DNA of 64,000 bases, taken from the NCBI RefSeq assembly GCF_000482865.1, contig NZ_KI519520.1, positions 27,023 through 91,022 on the forward strand, read 5' to 3'. Each line of letters begins with the position of its first letter. Position 1 is the first letter of the stretch. Shown here one piece after another: positions 17,846 through 26,795 of the stretch. The translations under genes and the position numbers were made by a program. Below the pieces are notes generated by a model. The model was not told the origin of the DNA, made no database searches, and saw nothing but the letters and a program-made list of their open reading frames with translations. Origin of the DNA: Actinokineospora inagensis DSM 44258 (GTDB taxonomy: Bacteria; Actinomycetota; Actinomycetes; Mycobacteriales; Pseudonocardiaceae).

Positions 17846-18102
17846 CTGCTTCTCCTCGAACGGGGTGGGGACGGCGCGCCGAGCCGGGGCATCGAGCGGG
17901 GCGCTTGGTCGACAACGCTAGGGCGGCGCGGCCGGGCTGCCATCGGGGATCACTCCCCGTCTAAATCCCCCACGGAAAGGGTGACGGACATTCACTTATT
18001 AGGGGGTTAGGGAGTGTTGGACTCACCACTCCGGGTTGCCGTTGGGGGTTGGTCGCCTGGTACGAACAGGGACGCCCACGACTCGAGGAGGACCGGCCGG
18101 AC
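17846..18102. promoter_or_regulatory. Divergent control region of iniB-like and hsp70-like genes
   Basis: It contains CGGGGATCACTCCCCG (17944-17959, 6-bp arms), a nearby AAATCCCCC (17963-17971) and an oppositely oriented TTAGGGGGTT (17999-18008). These symmetrical G/C-run elements are operator-like. No experimental evidence is available; the LuxR regulator downstream of the hsp70-like gene is the obvious candidate binder. Confidence 0.4.
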
Positions 18103-19332
18103 ATGTCTTACGTGCTCGGCGTCGACATCGGCCGCACCCGGTGCGCCGCCGCCGTGCGCCGCCGGGACGCGGACGGCCACCACCCGGTCGACGTCGTCGC
18201 GCTGGACGGACCCGCGCGCTGGCTGCCGACGGCCCTCTTCCTCGGCGAGAGCGGGGAAGTGCTGGTGGGGACGGCCGCGGAGCGCGCGGGCGGCCAGCAC
18301 CCCGACCGGCTCGCCCGCGGCGTGCTCGACCGGGTCGGCGACGACGTCCCGGTGCTGCTCGGCGGTGAGCTGTACCCGGCGGAGAACCTGGTCGCCGCCG
18401 TCGTCGGCTGGGTGGTCGACGTGGCCGGTGACGCCGAGGGGGAGGCCCCGGAGCGGATCGCCGTCACCCACCCACCCGAGTGGGGGGCGTACCGCCGTGG
18501 GCTGCTGCACGAGGCGCTGGCCGCGGCCGGTCTGCCCGGCGTCACCCTGCTGCCCACCGTCACCGCCGCCGCCGAGGCCCACCAGGCCGACAACCCGCTG
18601 CGGCCCGGGTCCGCGCTGGCGGTCACCCTGCTCGGCGGGCACCGCGCCGAGCACGCCCTACTCCGGCGTAACCAATCGGCGTTCGAGGTCGTTGCACACC
18701 ACGTGACCTCCCAGGCGGGCGCGGCCCTCGACGACGCCCTGCACCGCCACGTCATCGACAAGCTCGGTCCCCCGGACGACACGGCCGTGATCATCGACGG
18801 CCCGCACGGCCCGGTGTCCCGGCCGAACATGCCCGCGCCGGGGCTGTTGAGCGCTTTCCGGCTGGCCTGCGCGTCGGCCAAGGAGCGGCTCTCGGTGGCG
18901 ACCGAGGTGCGCATCCCCGTTCCGCACCTGCGCGCCGACCTCACGGTGACCCGCCACGACTTCACCGAGCTGGCTGCTCCGGTGCTGCTCCCCGCGCTCA
19001 GTACGACCCGCGCCTTCCTCGCCCAGGCCTCGGTCGGGGTCATCGCCGGTGGCACGGCCAGAATTCCGTTCGTCGCCGAGGTCGCCCCCGTGCTCGACGA
19101 CCCGGCCACCGCGGCCGCCCGTGGTGCCGCGCTGGCGCTGGCCCCGATCCCGGTGCTACCCAGGCAGATCGCCCGATCCACTGTGGACGGTGCGCCGAGC
19201 GACCCCCGGCTGACCCCGGCCCGTCGCTCCACTGTGGACCTCATGGACGAGCCGCCGCCCCGGCCGCCGGTCGAAGTGGAGCCGCTGGAGCCGCCGCCGT
19301 CGCGGTTCCGGCCGCGTCGGAGCACGCGGTGA
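18103..19332 (+). CDS. Hsp70-like actin-fold ATPase
   Basis: A 409-residue protein matching only the nucleotide-binding part of Hsp70. It has phosphate-1 loop LGVDIGRTRCAAAV (4-17), THPPEW near 125 and AGGTARIPFV near 325, which corresponds to the GG(x)SRIP motif. There is no peptide-binding domain; instead a short Pro-rich tail (PPPRPPVEVEPLEPPPSRFRP) ends the protein, so it is not a DnaK chaperone. The ATG at 18103 follows GAGGAG. Its stop overlaps the next gene by 4 nt (GTGA). Divergent from iniB-like, it may sense or assist that envelope-stress locus (inference). Confidence 0.8.
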   Translation: MSYVLGVDIGRTRCAAAVRRRDADGHHPVDVVALDGPARWLPTALFLGESGEVLVGTAAERAGGQHPDRLARGVLDRVGDDVPVLLGGELYPAENLVAAVVGWVVDVAGDAEGEAPERIAVTHPPEWGAYRRGLLHEALAAAGLPGVTLLPTVTAAAEAHQADNPLRPGSALAVTLLGGHRAEHALLRRNQSAFEVVAHHVTSQAGAALDDALHRHVIDKLGPPDDTAVIIDGPHGPVSRPNMPAPGLLSAFRLACASAKERLSVATEVRIPVPHLRADLTVTRHDFTELAAPVLLPALSTTRAFLAQASVGVIAGGTARIPFVAEVAPVLDDPATAAARGAALALAPIPVLPRQIARSTVDGAPSDPRLTPARRSTVDLMDEPPPRPPVEVEPLEPPPSRFRPRRSTR

Positions 19333-21704
19333 TCCCCGGGCACGCGAGCCCGGACGAACTGGTCCTCGACGACCCGACCCGCAGGCTGTGCGCGGCGATC
19401 ACCGCGGGCGGCCTCGCCCCGGTCCGGCTGGCCGTCGTCGCCCCCGGCGGCTACGGCAAGAGCGCGCTGCTCGACCTGCTCGCCACCACCCCGGGCGCAC
19501 ACCGCCGCGACCCGACCGCCGACCTGCTACTGGTCGACGACGCGCACCTGTTGACAGACAAGGACTTCGACGCGCTCGACGACTGTCTCTCCAACGACAC
19601 CAAGGGCTTGGTCGTCGCCGCCCGGCCACGTCCGCGCCCCGCCCGGCTGACCGCGTTGCTCACCCGCCTGCGCGGCCAGATCGTCCTACGCCCCTTCGAC
19701 CTCGACCGCTCCCGGACCTGCCTGACCGCCCTCGGCGCCAACCCGGACCACGCCGCTTTCGTCCTCGCCCAGACCGGCGGCGTCCCCGGACTGGTGCACC
19801 GACTGGCCCCACACCTGGCCGACGAAGCCGACAAGACCGACGAAACCATTCCGCCCGCCGTCGTCGAGGAGTTCCGGCTCGACCTGGACCGCCTCCCCGT
19901 CGACCAGGTCCACGCGCTGCTGGCCGCCGAGGTCAACGCCGACACGACGCTGCTGGCCGGTCTGCTCGGCTGCCCGCCGACCCGCGCCGCCGCCCTGGTC
20001 GACGAGGCCCGCGCCACCGGTTTCCTGGCCCAGGACGGTTCCCTGCTCCCGCTGGTGGCCGCGGTGCTGCGCGCGTTGATCCCCGGCGACCAGCGCGCGG
20101 CGGTGCTCGGCACCCTCGCCGAACTCCGGCTCACCCGCACCGGTCCCACCCGCGAGTTCGCCGCCGCGCTGCTCGCCGCTGAGGCGTCCGGCCCCGCCGC
20201 GGGTGCCGTCTACGCCGCCGCGGCCGCCGAGGCGGAACCGGGCTTGGCCGTCGAACTGCACCGGGCCGCCGAGAACGCGGGCCACCCGGTCGACGAGGTC
20301 GGCCGGGCGGAAGCCGAGGCGAGGTCCGGTGATCTGGACTCCGCGCTCCGCCGCGCCGACGTGCTGCTCGCCACCGGTGATCCCCGGGCCGCCACCGTCG
20401 CCGCCGCCGCGCTCGCGCACCGCGGTCAACCCACGCGCAGCGCCGAGTTGTACCGGTGGGCCGGGTCGGGCGCTTTCGCCGCCATCGGGCTGGCCGCCAC
20501 CGGCCGGTTGTCCGACGCCCAGGCCGCCCTGCCCGGCCCGAACACCGGCGAACCGCCGACCCTGTTCGCCACCGCGACCGCCCTCGCCGCCAAGGGAGTG
20601 CTCGACTCCATCACGGGCGACGGCGACGCGCTGTCCACTGTGGTCAGAGCGGCCGAGGTGCTGGAACCGGTCGGCCGGGACGTGCTGCTGCCGGACAGCC
20701 CGGCCGCGATCGGCGCCGTCCTCGCCGTGCACACCGGCGCCACCGGCATCGCCGAACCCCTGCTGACGAGGGCGAACGCCGCCAAGATCGGCGGGGACCT
20801 GTTGCGCGCCAGGCATTCCCTGCTCGCCGCCTGGACCGCCATGCTCAGGGGCGAGACCGTCGACCCGGTCGACGGCGTCCGCACCCCCCGGGACTGGCTG
20901 TTCGCGGTCGGTCTCGCCGTCGGCTCGGCCCGGCGCGCCGGTGACCTGGCCGCGCTGCGCCGGGTGTGGGACCAGGCGCACGAAGCCGTCGTCCGGCACG
21001 AGGTCGACCTGTTCACCCTGCTGCCGCTGGGGGAGTTCGCGGTCGCCGCCGCCCGGCTCGGCGACCGCGACCGGTTCGCCCCGCACCTGCGCCGCGCCTG
21101 GGACCTGCTGGACTCGCTCGGCTACCCGGTCGCCTGGACGACCCTGCCGCACTGGTACTGCCTGCACGCCGAGATCGTCGCCGACCGGCCGGAGGCGGCC
21201 GAGCACGCCGAGGCGCTGGCCGAGCGGGCCGACCGGGGCCCGTTCCCGGCCGCGGTCGCCGAAGCGGCGCACTGCTGGTTGCGGGTGCTGGCCGGTGACG
21301 TGGACGCCGCCCGGGTCGAGGCGGCCGCCCGCGGCCTGCACGCGGCGGGCCTGTGCTGGGACGGCGCGCGGCTGGCCGGTCAGGCGGCGGTGCGCACCAA
21401 CGACCGGAAGCGGATGCTGGCCCTGCTCGACTGCGCGCGGGTGCTGCGGGGCGGCGCCGTCCGCGACGACGGGGCCGCCGACCACAGCGGCATGGCCCGG
21501 TTGAGCGGACGTGAACTGCAGGTTGCCGAACTGGTGCTGGCGGGCATGACCTACAAGCAGGTGGGCGACCGGCTGTTCATCTCGGCCAAGACGGTGGAGC
21601 ACCACATGGCCCGGATGCGGTCCCGGCTCGGCGCGACCAGCCGCGGCGACCTGCTGGCCCAACTGCGTGACCTGGTCACCGCCAAGGTCCCGGTCAGTCC
21701 TTAG
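19329..21704 (+). CDS. Large ATP-binding LuxR-family regulator
   Basis: A 791-residue regulator of the LAL/MalT-like type. The N-terminal ATPase has Walker A GGYGKSAL (40-47) and Walker B LLLVDDAH. The middle is TPR-like and Ala-rich, and a C-terminal LuxR HTH spans about 723-785 (LSGRELQVAELVLAGMTYKQ, then RLFISAKTVEHHMARMRSRL). The GTG start overlaps the hsp70-like stop. The HTH and coupling suggest that the pair controls the adjacent ini-type genes, though the sequence does not prove it. It converges on the DUF1707 gene with a 22-nt gap. Confidence 0.85.
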   Translation: MIPGHASPDELVLDDPTRRLCAAITAGGLAPVRLAVVAPGGYGKSALLDLLATTPGAHRRDPTADLLLVDDAHLLTDKDFDALDDCLSNDTKGLVVAARPRPRPARLTALLTRLRGQIVLRPFDLDRSRTCLTALGANPDHAAFVLAQTGGVPGLVHRLAPHLADEADKTDETIPPAVVEEFRLDLDRLPVDQVHALLAAEVNADTTLLAGLLGCPPTRAAALVDEARATGFLAQDGSLLPLVAAVLRALIPGDQRAAVLGTLAELRLTRTGPTREFAAALLAAEASGPAAGAVYAAAAAEAEPGLAVELHRAAENAGHPVDEVGRAEAEARSGDLDSALRRADVLLATGDPRAATVAAAALAHRGQPTRSAELYRWAGSGAFAAIGLAATGRLSDAQAALPGPNTGEPPTLFATATALAAKGVLDSITGDGDALSTVVRAAEVLEPVGRDVLLPDSPAAIGAVLAVHTGATGIAEPLLTRANAAKIGGDLLRARHSLLAAWTAMLRGETVDPVDGVRTPRDWLFAVGLAVGSARRAGDLAALRRVWDQAHEAVVRHEVDLFTLLPLGEFAVAAARLGDRDRFAPHLRRAWDLLDSLGYPVAWTTLPHWYCLHAEIVADRPEAAEHAEALAERADRGPFPAAVAEAAHCWLRVLAGDVDAARVEAAARGLHAAGLCWDGARLAGQAAVRTNDRKRMLALLDCARVLRGGAVRDDGAADHSGMARLSGRELQVAELVLAGMTYKQVGDRLFISAKTVEHHMARMRSRLGATSRGDLLAQLRDLVTAKVPVSP

Positions 21705-21726
21705 TGGACCGCGCGGGGCCGCGGCG

Positions 21727-22158
21727 TCACGAGGTCATGATCAGCACCAGTGCGACGACGGCCAGCGGCGCCAGCGCCCACCAGGTCGCCGTGATGGCCA
21801 CCACGGCGACCGTGGACACCGCCGCCACGCCGAGGAAGACGAACAGCCCGCGGTTGTTGCGCCGCGCCGTCGGCTTCTCCCAGAGCGAGTTGTCGTCGTC
21901 CCGCTCCCGCACCGGTGCCACGACGTGGTTGTTCGGCCGGGTCGGCTCGAAGTCGGGGTGCGGGTCGGGCAGGTCGTCGAACAGCTCCCGCAGGTCGGCG
22001 CGGGTGCGGGCCGCCGTGGCCATGGCGACCCGCTGCTCGTACTCGGCGATGTCCAACCGGCCGCCGGAGAGGTGCTCGGCCAGCGCGGCGAGCGCCTGCT
22101 CGCGCTCGGACGTGCCGACCCTGATGTTGGCCTCCCGACCCGTCCCCATGCGGGCCAC
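21727..22158 (-). CDS. DUF1707 membrane protein
   Basis: A 143-residue protein. The N-terminal DUF1707 domain (about 12-65) has the typical SEREQALAALAEHLSGGRLD, then EYEQRV, A-TR-DL-LF-DLP pattern. A charged linker precedes two C-terminal transmembrane helices (about 103-122 and 125-142). This arrangement is common in Actinobacteria; the function is unknown but often linked to SHOCT-like or membrane regulation. ATG at 22158. Confidence 0.85.
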   Translation of the reverse strand: MARMGTGREANIRVGTSEREQALAALAEHLSGGRLDIAEYEQRVAMATAARTRADLRELFDDLPDPHPDFEPTRPNNHVVAPVRERDDDNSLWEKPTARRNNRGLFVFLGVAAVSTVAVVAITATWWALAPLAVVALVLIMTS

Positions 22159-22170
22159 TTTACGCCGGGG

Positions 22171-22746
22171 TCAGCCTTCGGAGCGCAGCTTGGCCTCGAT
22201 TTCCACCAGTACGCGTACCGCGTCGCCGATCACGAAGTTGCCGTTCGCGAGGGTCGACTGGTAGGTCAGCCCGAACTCGGCGCGGCTGATCGTCGTGTTC
22301 GCCGAGAACGCCGCTTTCGTCGAGCCGTCGATGCCGACGCCGAAGCCGAGCAGCTCCGGCTCCAGGGTGACCGGCTTGGTGACGCCGAGCAGCGTCAGGT
22401 CGGCGTCGAGCAGGAAGTCCGCGCCGTTGGGGCGGATGCCGGTCGAGCGCAAGACGGCGGTCGGGTGGTTCTCCGCGTCGAAGAAGTCCGGGCCGAGCAG
22501 GTGCCGGTTGAACGACTCGAGGCCGGTGTCGAACGAGGTCGTGTCGATCTCCGCGGTGAAGGTCGACTCCAGCGGGTTCGCCGCCGTCACGATCTCGCCG
22601 GAGAACCGCTCGAAGCTGCGCCGGTACCGGGTCAGGCCCAGGTGGCGCACCACGAACGACACGTCCGAGTGGATGGGGTCGATGTCCCAGGTCCCGGTGA
22701 CGTAGCCGGGGATCTGCTGCGCGGGGATCTGATCGACAGTGGTCAC
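22171..22746 (-). CDS. YceI-family lipid-binding protein
   Basis: A 191-residue lipocalin-like YceI protein that binds isoprenoid or amphiphilic lipids in characterised relatives. Motifs seen are GTWDIDPIHSDVSFVVRHLG, NPLESTFTAEIDTTSFDTG, FFDAENHPTAVLRST and VTLEPELLG. It has no signal peptide, as is usual for the actinobacterial cytosolic members. The GTG at 22746 follows AAGGAG at 10 nt. It lies 12 nt upstream of the DUF1707 gene on the same strand, so the two may be co-transcribed. Confidence 0.9.
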   Translation of the reverse strand: MTTVDQIPAQQIPGYVTGTWDIDPIHSDVSFVVRHLGLTRYRRSFERFSGEIVTAANPLESTFTAEIDTTSFDTGLESFNRHLLGPDFFDAENHPTAVLRSTGIRPNGADFLLDADLTLLGVTKPVTLEPELLGFGVGIDGSTKAAFSANTTISRAEFGLTYQSTLANGNFVIGDAVRVLVEIEAKLRSEG

Positions 22747-22932
22747 TGACGGGGCTCCTTGGTGCGGTGTGACTGGCGGTGTGTCGGGTTGGTGCGGCGG
22801 GCTCGCCGGAGGTCCGGGTGGTCCCGCCAACGGGTGACACCAGCCAAAGTGGCACCGACGGCCGGGCGCGTCAAAAAGTCCGGCCGATTGTCCGCTCCGC
22901 GAGACGGGTTGTGTCGCCCTAGTGTCAGGGGG

Positions 22933-24135
22933 GTGACTTATGACGTGGCGGCGGTGCGGGGCAGGTTCCCCGCCCTGGCCGAGGGAGCGGCGCACTTCGA
23001 CGGGCCCGGCGGATCCCAGGTCCCGGTCGACGTGGCGGAGGCGGTGGCGGCGGCGATGGTGGCCGCCACGTCCAACCGGGGGCGGGTGACGGCGGCCGAG
23101 CGACGGGCGGACGCCGTCGTCGCCGAGGCCCGGCTGGCGTTGGGCGACCTGCTCGGCGCGGACCCGGGCGGGATCGTGCTCGGGCGCAGCATGACCCAGT
23201 TGACCTACGACTTCGCCCGCACGCTGGCCGGGGACTGGGGACCGGGCGACGAGGTCGTCGTCACCCGGTTGGACCACGACGGCAACGTCCGGCCCTGGGT
23301 GCAGGCGGCCGAGGCGGCGGGCGCGACCGTGCGGTGGGCCGAGTTCGACCGGGAGACGGCGGTACTTCCCGTGTCCGCCGTCACCGACGTGCTGTCGCCG
23401 CGGACCCGGCTGGTCGCGGTCACCGGCGCGTCGAACCTGCTCGGGACAAAACCGGACATCGCCGCCATCACCGCCGCCGCGCACGAGGTGGGCGCGCTCG
23501 CCTACGTCGACGGGGTTCACCTGACCCCGCACGCCGTGGTGAACGTGCGCGCGCTCGGCGCCGACTTCTTCGTCTGCTCGCAGTACAAGTTCCTCGGCCC
23601 GCACCTGGGCGCGCTCGCCGCCGACCCGGCCCTGCTGGAGACCCTGCGGCCGACCAAGCTGGAACCGTCGATGAACGCGGTGCCCGAGCGGTTCGAGTTC
23701 GGCACCCTGCCGTACGAGGTCCTGGCGGGCAGCACGGCGGCGGTCGGGTTCCTGGCGGGTCTCGTGCCGGGGGAGGGGACCCGGCGGGAACGGCTGGTCC
23801 GGTCGATCACCGCGCTGCACGAGCACGAGACCGTCCTGCGTGACCGGTTGGACACGGGGCTGCGTGCCCTGCCCCGGGTCCACGTCTACGGCGACCCGGC
23901 GCGCGACCGCACGCCGACCGCTCTGTTCACTGTGGACGGTATCCCGCCCGGAGTGGTGTACGAGCGGCTGGCACTGGCCGGGGTCAACGCCTCCGCCGGG
24001 TCGTTCTACGCGATCGAGGCCGCGCGCAGCCTGGGCATCCAGGACACCGGGGCGGTCCGCGCCGGGATCGCGCCGTACACCGACGAGTCCGATGTGGACC
24101 GACTGCTGACCGGGATGGCCGAGATCACCGCCTGA
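22933..24135 (+). CDS. Cysteine desulfurase-like class V aminotransferase
   Basis: A 400-residue PLP enzyme of the VC1184-type subfamily (RxRFPALAEG, FDGPGGSQVP). The PLP Lys is in SQYKFLGPHLG, with TGASNLLGT and DGVHLTPH around the cofactor. It lacks the mobile Cys loop of true IscS/SufS enzymes, so the substrate is uncertain. The GTG at 22933 sits just after a GGGG run; TAGTGT, which resembles a -10 box, is about 9 nt upstream, so a leaderless message is possible. Divergent from yceI. Confidence 0.85.
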   Translation: MTYDVAAVRGRFPALAEGAAHFDGPGGSQVPVDVAEAVAAAMVAATSNRGRVTAAERRADAVVAEARLALGDLLGADPGGIVLGRSMTQLTYDFARTLAGDWGPGDEVVVTRLDHDGNVRPWVQAAEAAGATVRWAEFDRETAVLPVSAVTDVLSPRTRLVAVTGASNLLGTKPDIAAITAAAHEVGALAYVDGVHLTPHAVVNVRALGADFFVCSQYKFLGPHLGALAADPALLETLRPTKLEPSMNAVPERFEFGTLPYEVLAGSTAAVGFLAGLVPGEGTRRERLVRSITALHEHETVLRDRLDTGLRALPRVHVYGDPARDRTPTALFTVDGIPPGVVYERLALAGVNASAGSFYAIEAARSLGIQDTGAVRAGIAPYTDESDVDRLLTGMAEITA

Positions 24136-24138
24136 CGG

Positions 24139-24174
24139 CGGGGCCCTGCCCGACGCACCCCGGGCAGGGCCCCG
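24139..24174. terminator. Bidirectional terminator hairpin
   Basis: A perfect 14-bp stem (24139-24152 with 24161-24174) and an 8-nt loop between the convergent PLP-enzyme and protease genes. No U-tract is present, as is common in this GC range. Confidence 0.8.
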
Positions 24175-24188
24175 CACGCCGGGGTCGG

Positions 24189-25316
24189 TCAGCCGGTGAC
24201 CAACTGCAGGCCGTAGGCCGACAGGATCGGGTTGACCGGCTGGAAGTACGTGGTGCCACCGGAACTGCAGTCGCCCGAGCCGCCGGAGGTCACACCCTGG
24301 GCCTGGTCGCCGCTGACCCACGAGCCGCCCGAGTCACCCGGCTCGGCGCAGGCGTTGGTCTCGGTGAGCCCGTAGACGGTGCCCTCCTGGTAGTTCACCG
24401 TGGCGTTCTTGGACTCGATCGTGCCGCAGTGCCAGCCCGAGGTGGAGCCGGAGCGGCACACGCTCTGGCCGACCCCGGCCTCCTGCGAACCGCCGACCGT
24501 CACATCGCCGTTGCCGTAGCCGTTGACCAGCGGCGAGGGCTCCCACGACGAGTTGGTCTCGACCCACGAGTAGTCGTTGCCGGGGAAGGTCGAGCCCTGG
24601 AAGGTGCCCATCGCGCTGCGGTCGGCCCCGGCCACGCTGGACCCCGGTTGTCCACAGTGGCCCGCGCTGACGAACCCGCCCTGCACCGAGAAACCCACCG
24701 AGCAGCGGGCGGCGTTGTCGATGTAGTAGGCGTCGCCGCCGACGACCTGGCCCGCGAAGGTGCGCGGCGCGGTGGTTGTCTCGTCCACCCGGACCGGGCC
24801 TGCCGCCCTTGCTTTATCCACAAAAGACTCCACGTCCGCGCCGCCCGCCCCGCGCCGGACCTCTAGGACGACGGTGTTGCTCCGCTGGTCGACGTACCAA
24901 CTGGTGACCGCCTTGGGTGCGCCGGAGCGGGACTGCTCGTCGATGGCGGCCTTCGCGGCGTCGAGCGCGGACGCGGTGTGCGCGACCACGGCCGGGCGGG
25001 CGCCGGTGGCGCTGACCGCGGCCGACTTGGCGGCGTCGGTCACGCCGACCACGAGGGCGCCCCGGTCGAGCCACGAGCCGCCGAACGCCTCGCCCGCCGC
25101 GGTCCGCGCGGTGCCGAGCAGGGCGTTCGCCGAGGTCTCCGCCGCCAACCGCTGCCGGACCTGGTCGGCGGTGAGGCCGAGATCGCGCTGGAGGGCGGGG
25201 ACGAGCGCCTCCGGGGCGGCGGTGGCGCTCGGCGTGAGCGCGACGGCCGTACCCGCGGCGATGCCGATGGCGGCTAACGAGACGGCGATTCTTCTCCGGG
25301 TGGAGCTGCTGCGCAT
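24189..25316 (-). CDS. Secreted streptogrisin/alpha-lytic-type S1 protease
   Basis: A 375-residue pre-pro-protease. A signal peptide (1-33, ending ATA-APEAL) and a pro-domain (about 34-186) precede a mature chymotrypsin-fold domain starting near FAGQVVGG. The catalytic triad is H220 (SAGHC), D248 (NDYSW) and S329 (PGDSGGSW). Paired Cys (C205/C221, C287/C297) fit the family disulfides. The ATG at 25316 follows GAAGAAGGA at 8 nt. The final domain lacks a chitin-binding extension. An extracellular nutrient-acquiring protease is the likely role. Confidence 0.93.
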   Translation of the reverse strand: MRSSSTRRRIAVSLAAIGIAAGTAVALTPSATAAPEALVPALQRDLGLTADQVRQRLAAETSANALLGTARTAAGEAFGGSWLDRGALVVGVTDAAKSAAVSATGARPAVVAHTASALDAAKAAIDEQSRSGAPKAVTSWYVDQRSNTVVLEVRRGAGGADVESFVDKARAAGPVRVDETTTAPRTFAGQVVGGDAYYIDNAARCSVGFSVQGGFVSAGHCGQPGSSVAGADRSAMGTFQGSTFPGNDYSWVETNSSWEPSPLVNGYGNGDVTVGGSQEAGVGQSVCRSGSTSGWHCGTIESKNATVNYQEGTVYGLTETNACAEPGDSGGSWVSGDQAQGVTSGGSGDCSSGGTTYFQPVNPILSAYGLQLVTG

Positions 25317-25630
25317 GGGGATGGTCCTTCTTCCTTGCTCGCAGGGTGGCCGGGGAGCCTGGTGTCCCCCCGGGTGGCCCACTCGGTCGTCCCCCGAATC
25401 GGTGACCGCTGGTCGACGGGGTCGGCCGGGTGGTTCGGCTGACGCTAGAGCGCTCCGGCGCAGGTCGGACACCCTACGAAAGTCGGTTGAGTGAATCGTT
25501 CACCCATTGAGCGGCAATTCGGTTACCAACCGTAGGCGACGATATGCCCCTCGGAAGTCGGGTTTCGTTACGACATTAGAGTGAGCCGCGATGCGGGTTT
25601 TGTAGCGATACCGAAAACCAGGAGCGCGCG
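25317..25630. promoter_or_regulatory. Divergent intergenic region with a short palindrome
   Basis: 314 nt between the protease and a small gene. GTGAATCGTTCAC (25491-25503) is a perfect 5-bp-arm palindrome and operator-like. TAGCGT on the minus strand near 25447 is a possible -10 for the protease. Nothing else stands out. Confidence 0.4.
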
Positions 25631-25873
25631 GTGGGCGAGACACACACGCGGTGGCCGCCGCCCGGCTGGATCATCACTTTCGACATGGTCGACTTCGCCG
25701 ACGGCCACCCCCGGTTCATCGGCATCGGCGTGGTCGCGGGCCCACCGGAACGGCACCCGCACCTCGGCCTCAACCGGCTGCCGGTCCGGCCGCTCGACCC
25801 GGACGACAGGCCAGTCCCCGAGTGGGTCACGTGGTCGGACATCATTGACGCGGTCCCACCGCCGGGGTGGTGA
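25631..25873 (+). CDS. Small hypothetical protein
   Basis: An 80-residue protein with no recognised family. It is rich in Pro, His and Trp (WPPPGWIITFDMVDF, HPHLGLNRLPVRPLDPDDRP, VPPPGW), with a Pro-Pro-Gly-Trp motif at both ends. The GTG at 25631 follows AGGAG at 7 nt. The spacing of 25 nt to the esterase gene suggests co-transcription. Confidence 0.65.
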   Translation: MGETHTRWPPPGWIITFDMVDFADGHPRFIGIGVVAGPPERHPHLGLNRLPVRPLDPDDRPVPEWVTWSDIIDAVPPPGW

Positions 25874-25898
25874 CCGACCGACCAGGCGGAGGTGTGTC

Positions 25899-26795
25899 GT
25901 GTCGCTGCACCCGCAGGTGCGCGCGGTGGCCCAGGCCGGTGGCGTCCCGCCGCCGCTGACCACGGAGACGCTGACCGCGGCGCGGATCGGCCTGGAAGCC
26001 TCGACCCTCGCCGAGGCCGGACCGGGCACCCCGCTGACCGCCGTGTCCGACGGCGACGCCGACGGTGTGCCGATCCGGCTGTACCTGCCCAGTCCCGCGA
26101 ACCCGTTACCGGTGGTGTTCTACCTGCACGGCGGCGGCTGGGCGATGGGCAACCTGGAGACGCACGACCCGCTGTGCCGCTACCTCGCCGCGCTCTCCGG
26201 TGCCGCCGTCATCGCCGTCGACTACCGGCTGGCGCCCGAGCACGCGTTCCCCGCAGCGCACGACGACGTCGACACGGCCGTCGCCTGGCTGCACCGGGAG
26301 GGGGAGCGGTACGGGCTGGACACCGGCCGGGTCGCCATCGCCGGTGACTCGGCGGGCGCGCACATCGCCACCGTGGCCGCCAGGCACTGGCGCGACCGGG
26401 GCAAGCCGTTCGCCTGCCAGGTGCTGGTCTGCCCGGTCACCGACCACGACGCCGAACTGTCCGATGTGGAGAGTCCGGGGCTGCGGCCGCAGGGTCTGGA
26501 GTTCTGCTGGGACGCCTACGCCCCGGCCGGGGTCGACCGCGACCAACCGGACCTGGCGCCGGGCAAGGCGGACCTGACCGGGCTGCCGCCCGCGCTGGTG
26601 ATCACCGCCGAGCACGACGTGCTGTGCGGCCCCGGGGAGGCGTACGCGATGCGGCTGGCCGAGGCCGGTGTGCCGACCGTCGCCGTCCGCTACCAGGGCA
26701 TGATCCACGGCTTCTTCCGCAGGTTGGCCCGGTTCGACGCGGCCCGCCAGGCCGTCGCCCAGGTCGCGGCGAACCTGCGGGCCGAGTTGTCGTGA
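25899..26795 (+). CDS. HSL-family alpha/beta hydrolase (esterase)
   Basis: A 298-residue carboxylesterase of the hormone-sensitive-lipase group. The oxyanion motif is YLHGGGW, the nucleophile elbow is AGDSAGAH, the Asp is in TAEHDVL and the His in GMIHGF. It has no signal peptide. The GTG at 25899 follows GGAGG at about 8 nt. Its stop overlaps the ABC-F gene by 4 nt (GTGA), so the two are coupled, although no functional link is obvious. Confidence 0.9.
   Translation: MSLHPQVRAVAQAGGVPPPLTTETLTAARIGLEASTLAEAGPGTPLTAVSDGDADGVPIRLYLPSPANPLPVVFYLHGGGWAMGNLETHDPLCRYLAALSGAAVIAVDYRLAPEHAFPAAHDDVDTAVAWLHREGERYGLDTGRVAIAGDSAGAHIATVAARHWRDRGKPFACQVLVCPVTDHDAELSDVESPGLRPQGLEFCWDAYAPAGVDRDQPDLAPGKADLTGLPPALVITAEHDVLCGPGEAYAMRLAEAGVPTVAVRYQGMIHGFFRRLARFDAARQAVAQVAANLRAELS

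Noticed and set aside
19686-21662. 658-codon frame on the - strand
   Set aside because: Antisense to the LAL regulator, which has intact Walker and HTH motifs; no ribosome-binding site or family match.
22171-24321. 716-codon version of the yceI frame
   Set aside because: The upstream 500 codons are antisense to the PLP enzyme; the GTG at 22746 has the ribosome-binding site and family-typical N terminus.
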